Positions 54,458 through 63,534 of a stretch of 64,000 nucleotides of DNA are shown here, piece by piece (the first letter of the stretch is position 1; each line of letters starts with the position of its first letter). Origin of the DNA: AP-15 sp963832875 (GTDB lineage: Bacteria > Pseudomonadota > Alphaproteobacteria > ATCC43930 > CGMCC-115725); assembly GCA_963832875.1 (NCBI GenBank), contig CAWHWB010000002.1, forward strand, positions 124,001-188,000, in the 5' to 3' direction. Position numbers and translations under genes: made by a program. The notes beneath the pieces are model-generated. The model made no database searches. It was not told the DNA's origin and was given only the letters and a program-made list of their open reading frames with translations.

Positions 54458-55991
54458 TTGGCCGATATTGAAACCAGCGTTGCGATTACGGCTCAAACCG
54501 GCGATCTGCAATCGGGGATGCAGACCGCGGCAAGTGCAGTGGAAATCGCAACCGAGGCGATGAAGGCGCAGTTCGCCGGTCTCGGCGCCGCAGCTCAGCA
54601 GGCGCAGTCTCACATCAGCGCGGCGGCGGCGCAGATCGGATCGACGGTCGGTGCGTTGCAGGCCAAGGCGGCGAACCTTGCCGGCTCGGCCGGCAGCGGC
54701 GTGGCCCAAATGACCGCCGCCGGAGCGAACCGTGGACAGGGTGCCGGAATTTCGGTCACCCAGGCGGCCGGCGGCGCAACCGGGCGGCAATGCGCAAAAC
54801 CGGTCGCAGGAATGGCGCGCCGAACTGCAAAGCCAACTCGCCGACGAGCAGTCCTTTTTTGCCGATTCGAAGTCCGAGGAGCTGGCGTTCTGGCAGGACA
54901 AGCTGGCGCTGACCCAAGCGGGATCGAAGGAACAGCTGGCGGTAGAAAGCAACATCTACCAGCTCGAAAAGCAGCTAGCGGTGCAGAACGAGCGCGACAG
55001 TCTCGCCTCGCTCGATGCCGACGAGAAGGTCACCGATGCCGCCTATGCCCGCAAAAAAGCGGCGATTCAGCAACAAGCTGAACTCGGTAAGCAATCCAGT
55101 ACCGAGGAAATTGCGCAGCTGAAGGACCTTCTCGACAGCGAATGGGCTCTGCAGCAGGACTATTACGAGAAAAAGCAGGCCGCCGCCGAAAGCGACGCGC
55201 GCACCCAGGAAAAGCTGACCGAGGAAGAGGAGCTCGCCTACCAGAAATACCTGACCGACAAGCAGAAGCTTGACGCTCAGGCGGTGCAGGACAGCCAAAA
55301 GCAGTGGGAGAGCCTGCTGCAGCCGATCCAGCGCGCTCTCGACACCTCGATCACCGGGATCATCTTGGGCACGACGACGGTGCAAAAGGCGCTGTCGAAC
55401 CTTGCACAATCGATCATTGCCGAGTTCGTCAATTCCGCGGTCAAAAGTGTGTTCAGCCAGCTCGGCAAGCTGCTTGGCTCAAGCCTGGCGGGCGGCGGCG
55501 GAGGCAGCGCCGGCACCGGAGGCGGCGATCAGGATTTCTTCGGCGGCATCACCGGCGCCGGCGAAGACATCGTGGGCGGCGGGGTCTCCCAAGGCTTGTT
55601 CGGCTCCGGCGGTCTCCTCGGCGCGCTCGGTCTAGGCGGACTGGTTTCGGGTGGCGGGATCTTCGGCAGTCTGTTTAGTGGGATCGGATCGCTGTTCGGG
55701 TTTGAACATGGCGGCATCGTGCCGTCGGCGCAGGGCGGTTGGATGGTGCCGTCGACCTCCCTGGCCATGCTGCACGCCAATGAAATGGTGCTGCCGGCGA
55801 ACATCAGCCAAGGGCTCCAGTCGATGATTGCCGGCGGCGGCAGCGCATCGGGTGGCGGACCGAACGTCCAATTCAATGTCTCCGCCATGGACAGCCAGTC
55901 CGTCGCAAAATTTTTCCAGTCGAACGGCAGCGTCCTTGTCGCCGCGATCAACCGAGCGACGCGCAACGGAGCAACTCTGCGGAGCGCCTGA
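54458..55991 (+). pseudogene. Tail tape measure protein, frameshifted
   Basis: Begins at TTG 54458 with GAGAGG upstream ('DIETSVAITAQTGDLQSGMQ'). It runs about 108 codons to 'VTQAAGGA', where an extra G in GGG at 54782-54784 shifts the frame. The protein resumes in the next frame as 'GGNAQNRSQEWRAELQSQLA' and continues to 55991. The middle is a long coiled coil ('KQLAVQNERDSLASLDADEK'), then a membrane-active Gly-rich part and 'FEHGGIVPSAQGGWMVP'. The restored length is ~510 residues, which would set a short tail, perhaps ~75 nm by the usual 1.5 Angstrom per residue rule. Either a real lesion or a sequencing error. Confidence 0.78.
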
Positions 55992-56611
55992 TGGCACTGG
56001 TTTTCCCGGCCCTGCCCGGGCTCGCTTGGAGCGTCACCAAGGCGCCGATCTTCCAGACCCGCATTCAGCGCGCGGTCTCAGGCCGCGAGTTGCGGGCGCT
56101 CGATTATCCTTATCCGCTGTGGCAGTTCACCCTGGTCTTTGCATTTCTGCGCGACAATCCGGTATCGGGATTCGACGAATTGCGCACGCTGCTCGGGTTC
56201 TACCTGTCGAGCCAGGGCGCTTATGGGGAATTCCTGTTTGAAGACCCAAGCGATTTTCAGGTGGCCGGCCAATATATCGGCACCGGGGATTCGAGCGTCA
56301 GCATCTTGCAGCTTCAGCGCACGATGGGGACGGCGTTACCCAACGGCGGCTTTGTCGAACCGATCGTCGCGCCCAACCTGGTCAGCGCGGTCTATTTCGA
56401 TGGCATTATCCAAAGCCCGTCCGGCTACAGCGTCGATCCGGATACTGGGCTGCTGACGTTCGCGATCCCGCCCGCCACCGGTCTCGTGATCACCGCGGAC
56501 TTTTCCTATTGGTTCCGGTGCAGGTTTGTGGACGACAGCTATGACTTCGAGAACTTCATGTATCGGCTATGGCAGCTCAAAAAACTAACCTTCATTTCGG
56601 TGCGGACATGA
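55991..56611 (+). CDS. DUF2460 distal tail protein (GTA gp12-like)
   Basis: A 206-residue tail-tip protein; the ATG overlaps the tape measure stop. 'FPALPGLAWSVTKAPIFQTR', 'RALDYPYPLWQFTLVFAFLR' and 'FLFEDPSDFQVAGQYIGTG' are the standard DUF2460 (TIGR02217) blocks, ending with 'MYRLWQLKKLTFISVR'. In gene transfer agents this is gp12, at the tail tip ahead of gp13. Its stop overlaps the glycosyltransferase start. Confidence 0.93.
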   Translation: MALVFPALPGLAWSVTKAPIFQTRIQRAVSGRELRALDYPYPLWQFTLVFAFLRDNPVSGFDELRTLLGFYLSSQGAYGEFLFEDPSDFQVAGQYIGTGDSSVSILQLQRTMGTALPNGGFVEPIVAPNLVSAVYFDGIIQSPSGYSVDPDTGLLTFAIPPATGLVITADFSYWFRCRFVDDSYDFENFMYRLWQLKKLTFISVRT

Positions 56612-57690
56612 TGTCGCGTCAATCGCCGCTGCCGCGTCGCCGCTCCCGCGTGCTATTCCTTTGCAAGCGTCGGCGCGGATATTGGGGTCAGCGTGAGCAT
56701 TATAGCGCGGATCTGTCGTCGGGGCTGAGCAACTCGGTCTCGTTCCTCGTCGACATGCTCGCGGGGATCGGCGTGGCGGCAAAAGCCGTCGAGGTCGTGG
56801 ACAACAACGCAATCGACCGCGAGGTCTCGGCTTTTCAAGCCACTCATGCGATCGTCGAAGCGCTGTGGGTGGTGCCCGAGAAATTTGATGTTCTGGCGAG
56901 ATTTCATCCCCGCGTGCAATGGATCGTGCGCAGCCATTCGGAGGCGCCGTTTCTATCCAATGAGGGGATCGCGACGTCGTGGATCGGCGGTTATCTGAAA
57001 CGCGGCATCGAGATCATGTGCAACTCGACGACGGCTCAGGCTGAGCTAAAGGCCATGGCGGCCGATTTCGGCAGCGCAGAGGCGTTGGTCACTTATGGGC
57101 CGAATTTTTATCCCTTCCCCGGCCGGGCGGCGGTCACGCCACACTCGGCGGTAGTAAAAGGGGAAATCCATATCGGGTGTTTCGGTGCGATTCGCCCGTT
57201 GAAAAATCATTTGGCGCAGGCCATCGCCGCAATCTCCTTCGCCAACGCCCAAGGGCTGAAACTGCGGTTCTACGTCAACGCCGGTCGGATCGAGGGGGGC
57301 GCATCGCCGGTGCTGCGCAATCTGCGTGATCTGTTCTCGGCCTCGGCCGCCGGCCGTCACTTGCTGGTCGAGCAGGACTGGCTGCCGCATCAGCAATTTC
57401 TGGCCAGCTTGGCGGCGACCACGGACATCGCGATGCAGGTGTCGTTCTCCGAGACCTTCAACATCGTCTCGGCGGATTCGGCCGCCGTCGGTCTTCCGGT
57501 CGTGGGGTCCGCCGCTATCCCGTGGCTCGGCGCCTACGCGCAGGTCTCGCCCGGCGATATCGGCGAAATGGAAACGGCGCTGAACAGGGTTTGGAACGTC
57601 GATCTTCGCCAGCGGCTGACGTCGCAAAGCAACGATCTGCAATCTTGGTCGGCCGCGGCCCGGTCGGTGTGGACGTCGAGATTCCAATAA
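56608..57690 (+). CDS. GT-B glycosyltransferase-like protein in tail operon
   Basis: A 360-residue protein, ATG 56608 overlapping the DUF2460 stop (ATGA). The N-terminal domain has 'RVLFLCKRRRGYWGQREHYS' and 'HAIVEALWVVPEKFDVLARF'. The C-terminal donor domain has 'HIGCFGAIRPLKNHLAQAIA', 'FSETFNIVSADSAAVGLPVV' and 'GSAAIPW', as in GT4-type enzymes. A similar protein is known near tail genes in some phages. It would modify a virion protein or host surface glycan. It is a rare neighbour, sitting between DUF2460 and DUF2163, genes normally adjacent. Confidence 0.75.
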   Translation: MMSRQSPLPRRRSRVLFLCKRRRGYWGQREHYSADLSSGLSNSVSFLVDMLAGIGVAAKAVEVVDNNAIDREVSAFQATHAIVEALWVVPEKFDVLARFHPRVQWIVRSHSEAPFLSNEGIATSWIGGYLKRGIEIMCNSTTAQAELKAMAADFGSAEALVTYGPNFYPFPGRAAVTPHSAVVKGEIHIGCFGAIRPLKNHLAQAIAAISFANAQGLKLRFYVNAGRIEGGASPVLRNLRDLFSASAAGRHLLVEQDWLPHQQFLASLAATTDIAMQVSFSETFNIVSADSAAVGLPVVGSAAIPWLGAYAQVSPGDIGEMETALNRVWNVDLRQRLTSQSNDLQSWSAAARSVWTSRFQ

Positions 57691-57703
57691 TCGAGCGCGT
57701 CGA

Positions 57704-58558
57704 ATGAAACCCGCCTCGCCGGCTCTGATCGCGCTACTCAATGCTTCCGAGCAATTCGTGATGGCCGATCTCTATACATTCACTTTAGTGGGCGGCAGCG
57801 TGCTGCGCTACTCGTCGGCGCCAACGGCGATTGTTGCCAACGGCTTCACTTTTGCCCTCGGGCCCAAATTCGAGCGCTCGAAGACCAAGACCGTGATCGG
57901 CACGCAGGTCGACGAACTCGACATCAAGGTTTACCCCGAGACCACCGATCTGATCGGCGACACGCTTTGGCTGCAGGCCGCGTGGCAGGGCCAGCTCGAC
58001 GGTGCGCTGTTGCAGCTCGAACGCGCGTTCATGCCGACCTACGCCGATACCAGTCCCGGGACTGTGATCCTGTTCGCCGGCCGCATCTCCGACCTCGACT
58101 GCAGCCGCACCGGGATCGACATGAAATGCCGTTCGCACCTGGAATTATTGAACATTCAGATGCCGCGAAGGCTGTGGCAGCCCTCGTGCACGCATGTCTT
58201 CGGTGACGCGATGTGCCAGTTCGACCGGGCCAGTCTGCAGGCGAGTTTTGCCAGCCTGCCCGGCTCGGTCGAGACCCAGATCCTCAGCACGGTCAACCCG
58301 ACGCCGGCCGGGCTTTACGTCCAAGGCACGATCACCGGGCTGACCGGGGTAAACGCCGGCTACAGCCGGACCATTGCGCAGATGGCCAATGGGGCGGTCA
58401 CGGTCCGGCTCGCCTTCCTGTCGCCGCCGGCGACAGGCGACCAGTTCCAGCTGCTGCCCGGCTGCGACCGGACGCTCCCGACCTGCATCAACGTCTTCAA
58501 CAACGCCGTCCATTTCGGCGGCATGCCCTATGTCCCGACCCCTGAGACCGCGGTATGA
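57704..58558 (+). CDS. DUF2163 tail protein (GTA gp13-like)
   Basis: A 284-residue tail-tip protein of the TIGR02218/DUF2163 family. Hallmarks are 'VMADLYTFTLVGGSVLRYSS', 'GTQVDELDIKV', 'LFAGRISDLDCSRTGIDMKC' and the Cys-containing 'CTHVFGDAMCQFD' with 'CINVFNNAVHFGG' near the end. Its stop overlaps the next ATG. In gene transfer agents the homologue is gp13. Confidence 0.93.
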   Translation: MKPASPALIALLNASEQFVMADLYTFTLVGGSVLRYSSAPTAIVANGFTFALGPKFERSKTKTVIGTQVDELDIKVYPETTDLIGDTLWLQAAWQGQLDGALLQLERAFMPTYADTSPGTVILFAGRISDLDCSRTGIDMKCRSHLELLNIQMPRRLWQPSCTHVFGDAMCQFDRASLQASFASLPGSVETQILSTVNPTPAGLYVQGTITGLTGVNAGYSRTIAQMANGAVTVRLAFLSPPATGDQFQLLPGCDRTLPTCINVFNNAVHFGGMPYVPTPETAV

Positions 58559-58998
58559 GCGACCCGCGGCGGACAGCGGTGGTCGCCGAGGCTTCGACGT
58601 GGCTGCGCACGCCCTACCACCATATGGGGCGGGTCAAGGGCGGCGGCACCGACTGCCTGATGCTGCTGGCCGAGGTCTATGAGGCAGCGGGCGTTGTTTC
58701 GCATGTCGAAGTGCCGTTCTACCCGCCCGATTGGCATCTGCACCGCGGCGTCGAGCGCTACCTCGATGGGCTGATGCGCTATGCTCGCGAGATCCCAATG
58801 CGTAGATGATCCCTGCCGCAACCGGGTGATGCCGTGCTATTCAAATTCGGCCGCTGCTTTGCCCATGGGGCGATCGTCGTCGCCTGGCCGCGTCTGATCC
58901 ACGCCTGGCACAATGCCGGTGTCGTCTATGCCGATGCCGGCCAAGGACAGCTCGCCGGCCGCCCCACCCGGTTTTTTTGCCCCTTCGCCGATCTCTGA
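58555..58998 (+). pseudogene. NlpC/P60 peptidoglycan peptidase (GTA gp14-like), nonsense codon
   Basis: Codons 1-84 encode the N-terminal half with catalytic Cys34 ('GGGTDCLMLLAEVYEAAG'). An in-frame TGA at 58807-58809 follows 'REIPMRR'. The same frame then continues without a break as 'SLPQPGDAVLFKFGRCFAHG' with the catalytic His in 'FAHGAIVV' and ends at 58998. The truncated product lacks the His, so it should be inactive unless the TGA is read through or is a sequencing error. Intact homologues (GTA gp14) are tail peptidases that open the host wall during DNA entry. Confidence 0.85.
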
Positions 58999-59026
58999 TT
59001 TTAACTCCTCAATCGCTGGAATCTGA

Positions 59027-61704
59027 ATGACCGGGATTCTCCGCGGCGGATCGAACGCCAAGCAGAAGACAGCGATCGGCTCTCTGCAATTCCAGACCTC
59101 GCAAAAGGGCGGCGTGATCCCGCTCATCTACGGAACGACGCGCACGGCACCCAATCTGATCCAGTACGACGATTTCACTCCGACGCCGGTAAGTTCGGGG
59201 CTGAAGGGCAAAGGAGGGGGCGCCGGCAAGTCGGGCAATCAGCAATACGACTACAGCGCCTCGGTCATTCTCGGCGTGTGCCAGGGGCCGGTCACCGGCT
59301 TTGGCATGGTGTGGTGGAACAAGAATACGGCGCCGCTCGTCGCCATGCCCGGGCTGTCGACGATCAACCTCGGCGCCGACGGTCAGGCCGCCGACCCGTT
59401 CTGGGTCACCAATCACCCGGCGACGGTATTGAATTATTCCGGCACTGCCAACGTCACATTGGACAACTACCAGCTGGGCATGACCGCAGCCCTGCCCAAT
59501 TTCTCATTCGAGGTCATCGGCATCGAAGCGGCCAGCGGGATCAATGGATACGACGCGAACCCGGCAGCGATCATCACCGATTTCCTGACCAATCCGCGCT
59601 ACGGCGCCGGCTTTCCCGCGGCCAATCTCGACAGCCTCAGCAGCTATTCCGCATATTGCGCCGCCGCCGGGTTGTTTTTGTCGCCCTTGCTCGACACCCA
59701 GCAGGAGGCCCAGCAATCCTTGGGCGACATCGCCAAGATCACCAACAGTGCGATCGTCTGGTCGGGCGCGCTGCTGAAGATCCTGCCTTATGGCGACCAG
59801 CCGCTCAGCGCCACCTATACCGTGATCTTTCTGTCCGGGACGATCGTTGCCGGCGATACGCTGAGCCTGACCTTTGCCAACCCGGCGCTCGCCGGATCGC
59901 CGATCACGGTCACCTACACTGCCAGCCTCGCCGACCAGACATCCTACACCAGCGCTGCGGCCGGTTTGGCGCAACAGGTGGCCGGCAACGGAACGCTGGG
60001 CGGTTACGGCATTTACGCATCCTCTTCGGTCGATTCCCTCGTCATCGTCCAGTCCCAGGGCGGCACCACGATCACCGGAAGCGCCAGCGGCCTCGAGACG
60101 ATCACGGTCGGGACGACCAGCCGCGCCCTATACCTTCACCCCGAACACGAGCGTGCTCTACAGCCTCGGCGAGGACGATTTCATCGTCCAGGAGTTCGAG
60201 CGTCGGCACCAATCTCGGCGTCAATCCGGGCGGACCGGCATTGCGGCAGGGTGCGGGTCCGATCACCGGCGGCTTTACCGACGACCCGGTGCACATCGTC
60301 CGTTCGACCCCGGCCGACGCCAACAACATGATCGAGGTCGAGTGCCTCGACCGGTCGAACAGCTACAACACGACGATCGTCGAAGCGTTCGACCAAGCCT
60401 CGATCGATCTCTACGGCGTGCGCCGCGACACTTCGCTGAAAGGCAACGCGATCGTCGACGCCACCTATACCGGGCCGGTCGCGGCTCAGCTGCTGCTGCA
60501 GCGCAGCCTTTATTTCCGCAATACCTACACGTTCCAGCTCGGCTGGAAATACTGCCTCCTGGAGCCGATGGACCTGGTGGAGATCACCGACGTGCGGCTC
60601 GGCGTCGCCGCGCTGACCGTGCGCATCACCGCCGTCGAAGAAGATGACGAGGGCACATTGTCGATCACCGCCGAGGATTTCTTCGGCGGCTATTCGACGG
60701 CCGTGCTCTATCCCAAGCAGGGTGCGGCCGGCTACGTGCCGAATTACAATTCGGCATCCGGCGGCATCAATCCGCCGCTGATTTTCGAGCCGCCCGCAGG
60801 GCTGCTGTCGGGTGATCTGGAAATCTGGATCGGGTTGTCCGGCGGCCCGAATTGGGGCGCGGCGCAGGTCTGGATCTCAAGCGACGGCAGCTCCTACGCG
60901 CTGGCCGGCACGGTCGATGCGCCGGCGACGCAAGGTGTGTCGACCGCCGATCTGCCACCGCATTCTTCGCCCGACACGGCCGATACTCTGTCAGTCGATT
61001 TGGCCGAGAGCCGGGGTTCGCTGGTCTCGGTCTCGGCGACCGATGCGCAGAACCTGGCGACCTTGAGCTATATCGGCGGCGAACTGCTCGCCTATCAGAC
61101 GGCTACGTTGACCGGGACGTCAGAATACGATCTGACGACCCTTTACCGCGGCGCCTACGGCACGGCTATCGCCGATCACCCCTCGGGAACCCAGTTCGCA
61201 CTGCTCAACGGCGCCATCGGACATTTCCCCTATCCGGCAAATCTGATCGGGCAAACGATCTACCTGAAATTCGTATCGCTGAACATCGTCGGCGGCGGAA
61301 TTCAAGACCTAGCCTCGGTGCCGGCCTACACCTACGCGATCACCGGCGCCGGACAGGCGACCGTCAGCGTCGTCACCGGGACGTTCGTCAATGGCAAGCC
61401 GACCGCCGGCCTCGTCCTGCAGCGCTATGTCTTCGCCGCGACTGTAACATTTCCGGTCGGGCTCGCCGGCAGTCAGGGAACTGCCGAAACTGCGGCCACG
61501 GCTTTGGCCACCTTCGAGGTGCAGAAGAACGGGGTGAATGTCGGCACCATGGCGTTCGCTGCGGCAGCGACAACGGCGACTTTCACGATGGCCTCGGTCA
61601 CGAGTTTCAATGCCGGGGATGTGCTGACCTTGGTGGCCCCGGCAATACCGGACGCAACTCTTGCGAATTTGGCGTGGACGTTCATTGGAACAACGGGAGC
61701 ATGA
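59027..61704 (+). pseudogene. Phage tail tip/fibre-hub protein, two frameshifts
   Basis: The product would be ~890 residues. The first frame starts 'MTGILRGGSNAKQKTAIG' and contains 'GVIPLIYGTTRTAPNLIQYD'. An extra C near 60121-60122 shifts the frame to 'PYTFTPNTSVLYSLGEDDFI'. An extra T near 60195-60196 shifts it again to 'SSVGTNLGVNPGGPALRQG', which runs to 61704. After correction it reads as a typical GTA-related tail protein ('ANNMIEVECLDRSNSYNTTI', 'EPMDLVEITDVRLG'), lacking the TIM-barrel of GTA gp15. Both lesions are single-base insertions. As read, only the first ~365 residues would be made. Confidence 0.82.
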
Positions 61705-61708
61705 CCCG

Positions 61709-62095
61709 ATGTCGAGACTGTGGAATTATGTGGACGGCTGTGCGATCGCGCTCGCTGACGCGATCGTCACGGTGGGCTCAGTCTCGCTGGCGATCGTGCT
61801 GGCGCTGTGGCTCGGCGGTTGTGCCCAGCTCGGGCAATTCACTGCCAATGACGCGCAGAACGCGACGGCGATCGCGACCGCGGTCGGCGACAGTGCCGGT
61901 GCCGCCTGCTGGCCGGTGCTCGCCACCACCGGAAATGCGGTCGCTGCGGCCGGCAATCCGGCTGGGTTATTGACCGCGATCGAAGAGAAACGTGCGGTGC
62001 AGATGGCGCTGGAAGATGCTACCTGTCAGCCGGTGTGGGCCGGGGTGCTGGCGCAGCTGTTGAAGGCGACCCCGGCGGCGCCGTTCGTTCCGTGA
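61709..62095 (+). CDS. Small membrane/lipoprotein-like phage protein
   Basis: A 128-residue protein, ATG 61709, 4 bp after the tail gene. A hydrophobic segment ('GSVSLAIVLALWLGGC', ~23-38) ends in a lipobox-like LGGC, but its N-terminal stretch is unusually long for a lipoprotein signal. The rest is Ala-rich and helical with two further cysteines ('GAACWPVLATTGN', 'EDATCQPVW'). It opens the 3' cassette of small membrane-linked genes. Function unknown. Confidence 0.6.
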   Translation: MSRLWNYVDGCAIALADAIVTVGSVSLAIVLALWLGGCAQLGQFTANDAQNATAIATAVGDSAGAACWPVLATTGNAVAAAGNPAGLLTAIEEKRAVQMALEDATCQPVWAGVLAQLLKATPAAPFVP

Positions 62096-62410
62096 CCTTT
62101 AAGCCGCGGTTTTCGCCCGAGATCAATTTCGGGCATGTCATGCAGGCGGCGGTGTTGATGCTGACGGTGGGCGGCGGCGCCGTGACCAGCTATATCAGCC
62201 TGCGCGGCGATCATCGAGCAGTTGCGCGCCGATTTCGGCGTGCAGATCGCTTCGCACGAACTGCGCATCGAAGCGGCCGAACGCGCGCTCGATCAACGCC
62301 GTCTCGACGACCGCGATTTTCAGGCCGAGATGCGCGCCGCACTGGGGCGGATCATCGACGCCATTGGCGATCTGCGCACCCAAATCGTGCAAAAGCAGGA
62401 TCGAAAATAG
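62092..62410 (+). pseudogene. Membrane-anchored coiled-coil protein, frameshifted
   Basis: GTG 62092 overlaps the previous stop and encodes 'FKPRFSPEINFGHVMQAAVL' with a transmembrane run ('MLTVGGGAVTSYISL'). An extra G near 62206-62207 breaks the frame after 'LRG'. The next frame continues 'EQLRADFGVQIASHELRIEA' and 'FQAEMRAALGRIIDAIGDLR', a coiled coil, to 62410. An N-terminal TM plus a coiled coil is the topology of an inner-membrane spanin (Rz-like) or similar. This is inference. Confidence 0.6.
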
Positions 62411-62457
62411 ATGGCATTTGAAAACCGACGAACCGCCCGCCTATTGAGGAGCGCGCA

Positions 62458-62667
62458 ATGCTGCCTCGTAAACTGACCGCCGTCGACCCCGAAAATGAGC
62501 GGCGGCGGTACAAGATCGTGCGCCGGGACACGATGGCGGACGTGCCGGGCCTGATATTGTCGGCCAGTGTCGAAACCGGCTTGTGCCTGTTGCGGAGCTC
62601 GAACGGCAGCAGTCAGGAGTTCAATTTCGGCCCGGACGGTTTGCGCATCGTCATTGCCGCTCGGTAA
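62458..62667 (+). CDS. Small phage protein, unknown
   Basis: A 69-residue protein, ATG 62458 with GAGGAG upstream. Basic N-terminus, then beta-like strands ('YKIVRRDTMADVPGLILSAS', 'TGLCLLRSSNGSSQEFNFG'). No TM segment. Part of the small 3' cassette; no family recognised. Confidence 0.6.
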   Translation: MLPRKLTAVDPENERRRYKIVRRDTMADVPGLILSASVETGLCLLRSSNGSSQEFNFGPDGLRIVIAAR

Positions 62668-62743
62668 GCACGGAGCTGCGCCGGTCGCCGCGCGCGCCAA
62701 CGGTCATTTCCCAAAACGTCTCTGTGTCATCGAGGAGATTGCG

Positions 62744-62929
62744 GTGAACGTTCTCCCCTTCCTGCTCGCACGCCTCAAAGAGCCGTCGACCTACGCCGGC
62801 GCCGGCGCGCTGCTCGCCGCGGCCGGCATCCACGTCGACGACACGGTTTTGCAAGCGGTCATTCAGGTGCTGGTTTCGCTTGCCGGCCTCGCCGCGATGC
62901 TGACGTCCGAGAAGGCTGTCGCGCCATGA
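62744..62929 (+). CDS. Putative holin-like membrane protein
   Basis: A 61-residue protein from GTG 62744, with GAGGAG upstream. Two hydrophobic segments ('STYAGAGALLAAAGI' and 'VLQAVIQVLVSLAGLAAML') are separated by a short polar turn, and a charged C-terminus follows. Size and topology suit a phage holin. Position after the tail genes and before a small lipoprotein supports a lysis role. Confidence 0.55.
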   Translation: MNVLPFLLARLKEPSTYAGAGALLAAAGIHVDDTVLQAVIQVLVSLAGLAAMLTSEKAVAP

Positions 62930-63051
62930 TAGCGAGCTTCAGGATCGGCGCCGGCCATCGGGTTCTGGACCCGACGCGGCGCCGCGCCATTCCGGCTTGA
63001 TCGGAAGCCCGACCCTGGTCATGGTGCGCGACACCGGGGTAGGGGAGCGAG

Positions 63052-63291
63052 ATGGCGTCGAGGGCGGGGATCGGGTTTGCGGCGCTGGCCGCGGTTTTGA
63101 TCGTGGCCGGCTGCAGCACCGTGGGCTCGACCGCTTGCCAATGTCCCAAGCCGGTGGCTTACAACGAAGCGACCATCAAAGCGATCACCGCCGCGCTGAA
63201 GGCCTTGCCGCCCGACAGTGTATTGCAGGCGGCAATGGACGATTACGAAGACGAGCGCTACAATCTGCGCCATTGCAGTGGTGGTCAGTGA
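63052..63291 (+). CDS. Small lipoprotein (Rz1-like outer-membrane spanin candidate)
   Basis: A 79-residue lipoprotein, ATG 63052, lipobox 'LIVAGC' with Cys21 predicted to be lipidated. The mature part has 'TACQCPKPVAYNEATIKAIT' and an acidic region, without the long Pro-rich stretch of classic Rz1. Position next to a holin-like gene suggests a spanin-type role. The 122 bp before it carries no gene. It is the last phage-like gene. Confidence 0.6.
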   Translation: MASRAGIGFAALAAVLIVAGCSTVGSTACQCPKPVAYNEATIKAITAALKALPPDSVLQAAMDDYEDERYNLRHCSGGQ

Positions 63292-63315
63292 CGCGGCTGC
63301 CGAGACGGCGTCCCC

Positions 63316-63492
63316 CTATAGAAGCAGCGCCAAAAGGTGCCGACCGAGCACCATGCCGGCGGCGAGCGCGATGATCATCAGCGGGATGTAGTTGAACTTG
63401 CCAGGGTGGTATGGGCGGCGATCGAGGACGATTGCGCCGACGAGGATCAGCACGCAAGCCGCCAGCGCGATGCTCGTCTCGGTCAGGCCCAT
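63316..63492 (-). CDS. Small two-helix membrane protein
   Basis: A 58-residue protein on the minus strand, beginning MGLTETSIALAACVLILVG. Two transmembrane helices ('IALAACVLILVGAIVL' and 'YIPLMIIALAAGMVLG') flank a short basic loop ('RRPYHPGKFNY'). It is oriented with the CobW-type gene, so it belongs to the host side. Function unknown. Confidence 0.6.
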   Translation of the reverse strand: MGLTETSIALAACVLILVGAIVLDRRPYHPGKFNYIPLMIIALAAGMVLGRHLLALLL

Positions 63493-63534
63493 CACGGTCC
63501 GAGCGAGCGCCGCCTGGCCCCGTGGCGGTGGCCG

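Larger units (their letters stand above)
30163..63291. mobile_element. Defective prophage or GTA-like particle locus (siphovirus type)
   Basis: About 33 kb with a repressor, terminases, portal, protease, capsid, connectors, tail tube, chaperones, tape measure, DUF2460, DUF2163, NlpC/P60, tail protein and a lysis-like cassette, nearly all on the plus strand. Host genes lie on both sides (clpB, and a CobW-family gene). No integrase, excisionase, replication or recombination gene lies between repressor and terminase, and I found no flanking direct repeat. The tail order matches gene transfer agents and related siphoviruses. Five frame lesions at 54.8-62.2 kb suggest decay, or else sequencing error. 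The exact ends are uncertain. Confidence 0.85.

Noticed and set aside
59027..61704. Frame changes in the tail gene as programmed frameshifting.
   Set aside because: Two +1-type events 75 bp apart without slippery context, and removing one base at each restores one long family-like frame. Mutation or sequencing error is simpler.
30106..63320. Search by eye for att direct repeats or a tRNA at the element's ends.
   Set aside because: The two flanks (30106-30160 and 63292-63320) share no convincing repeat, and no tRNA was recognised.
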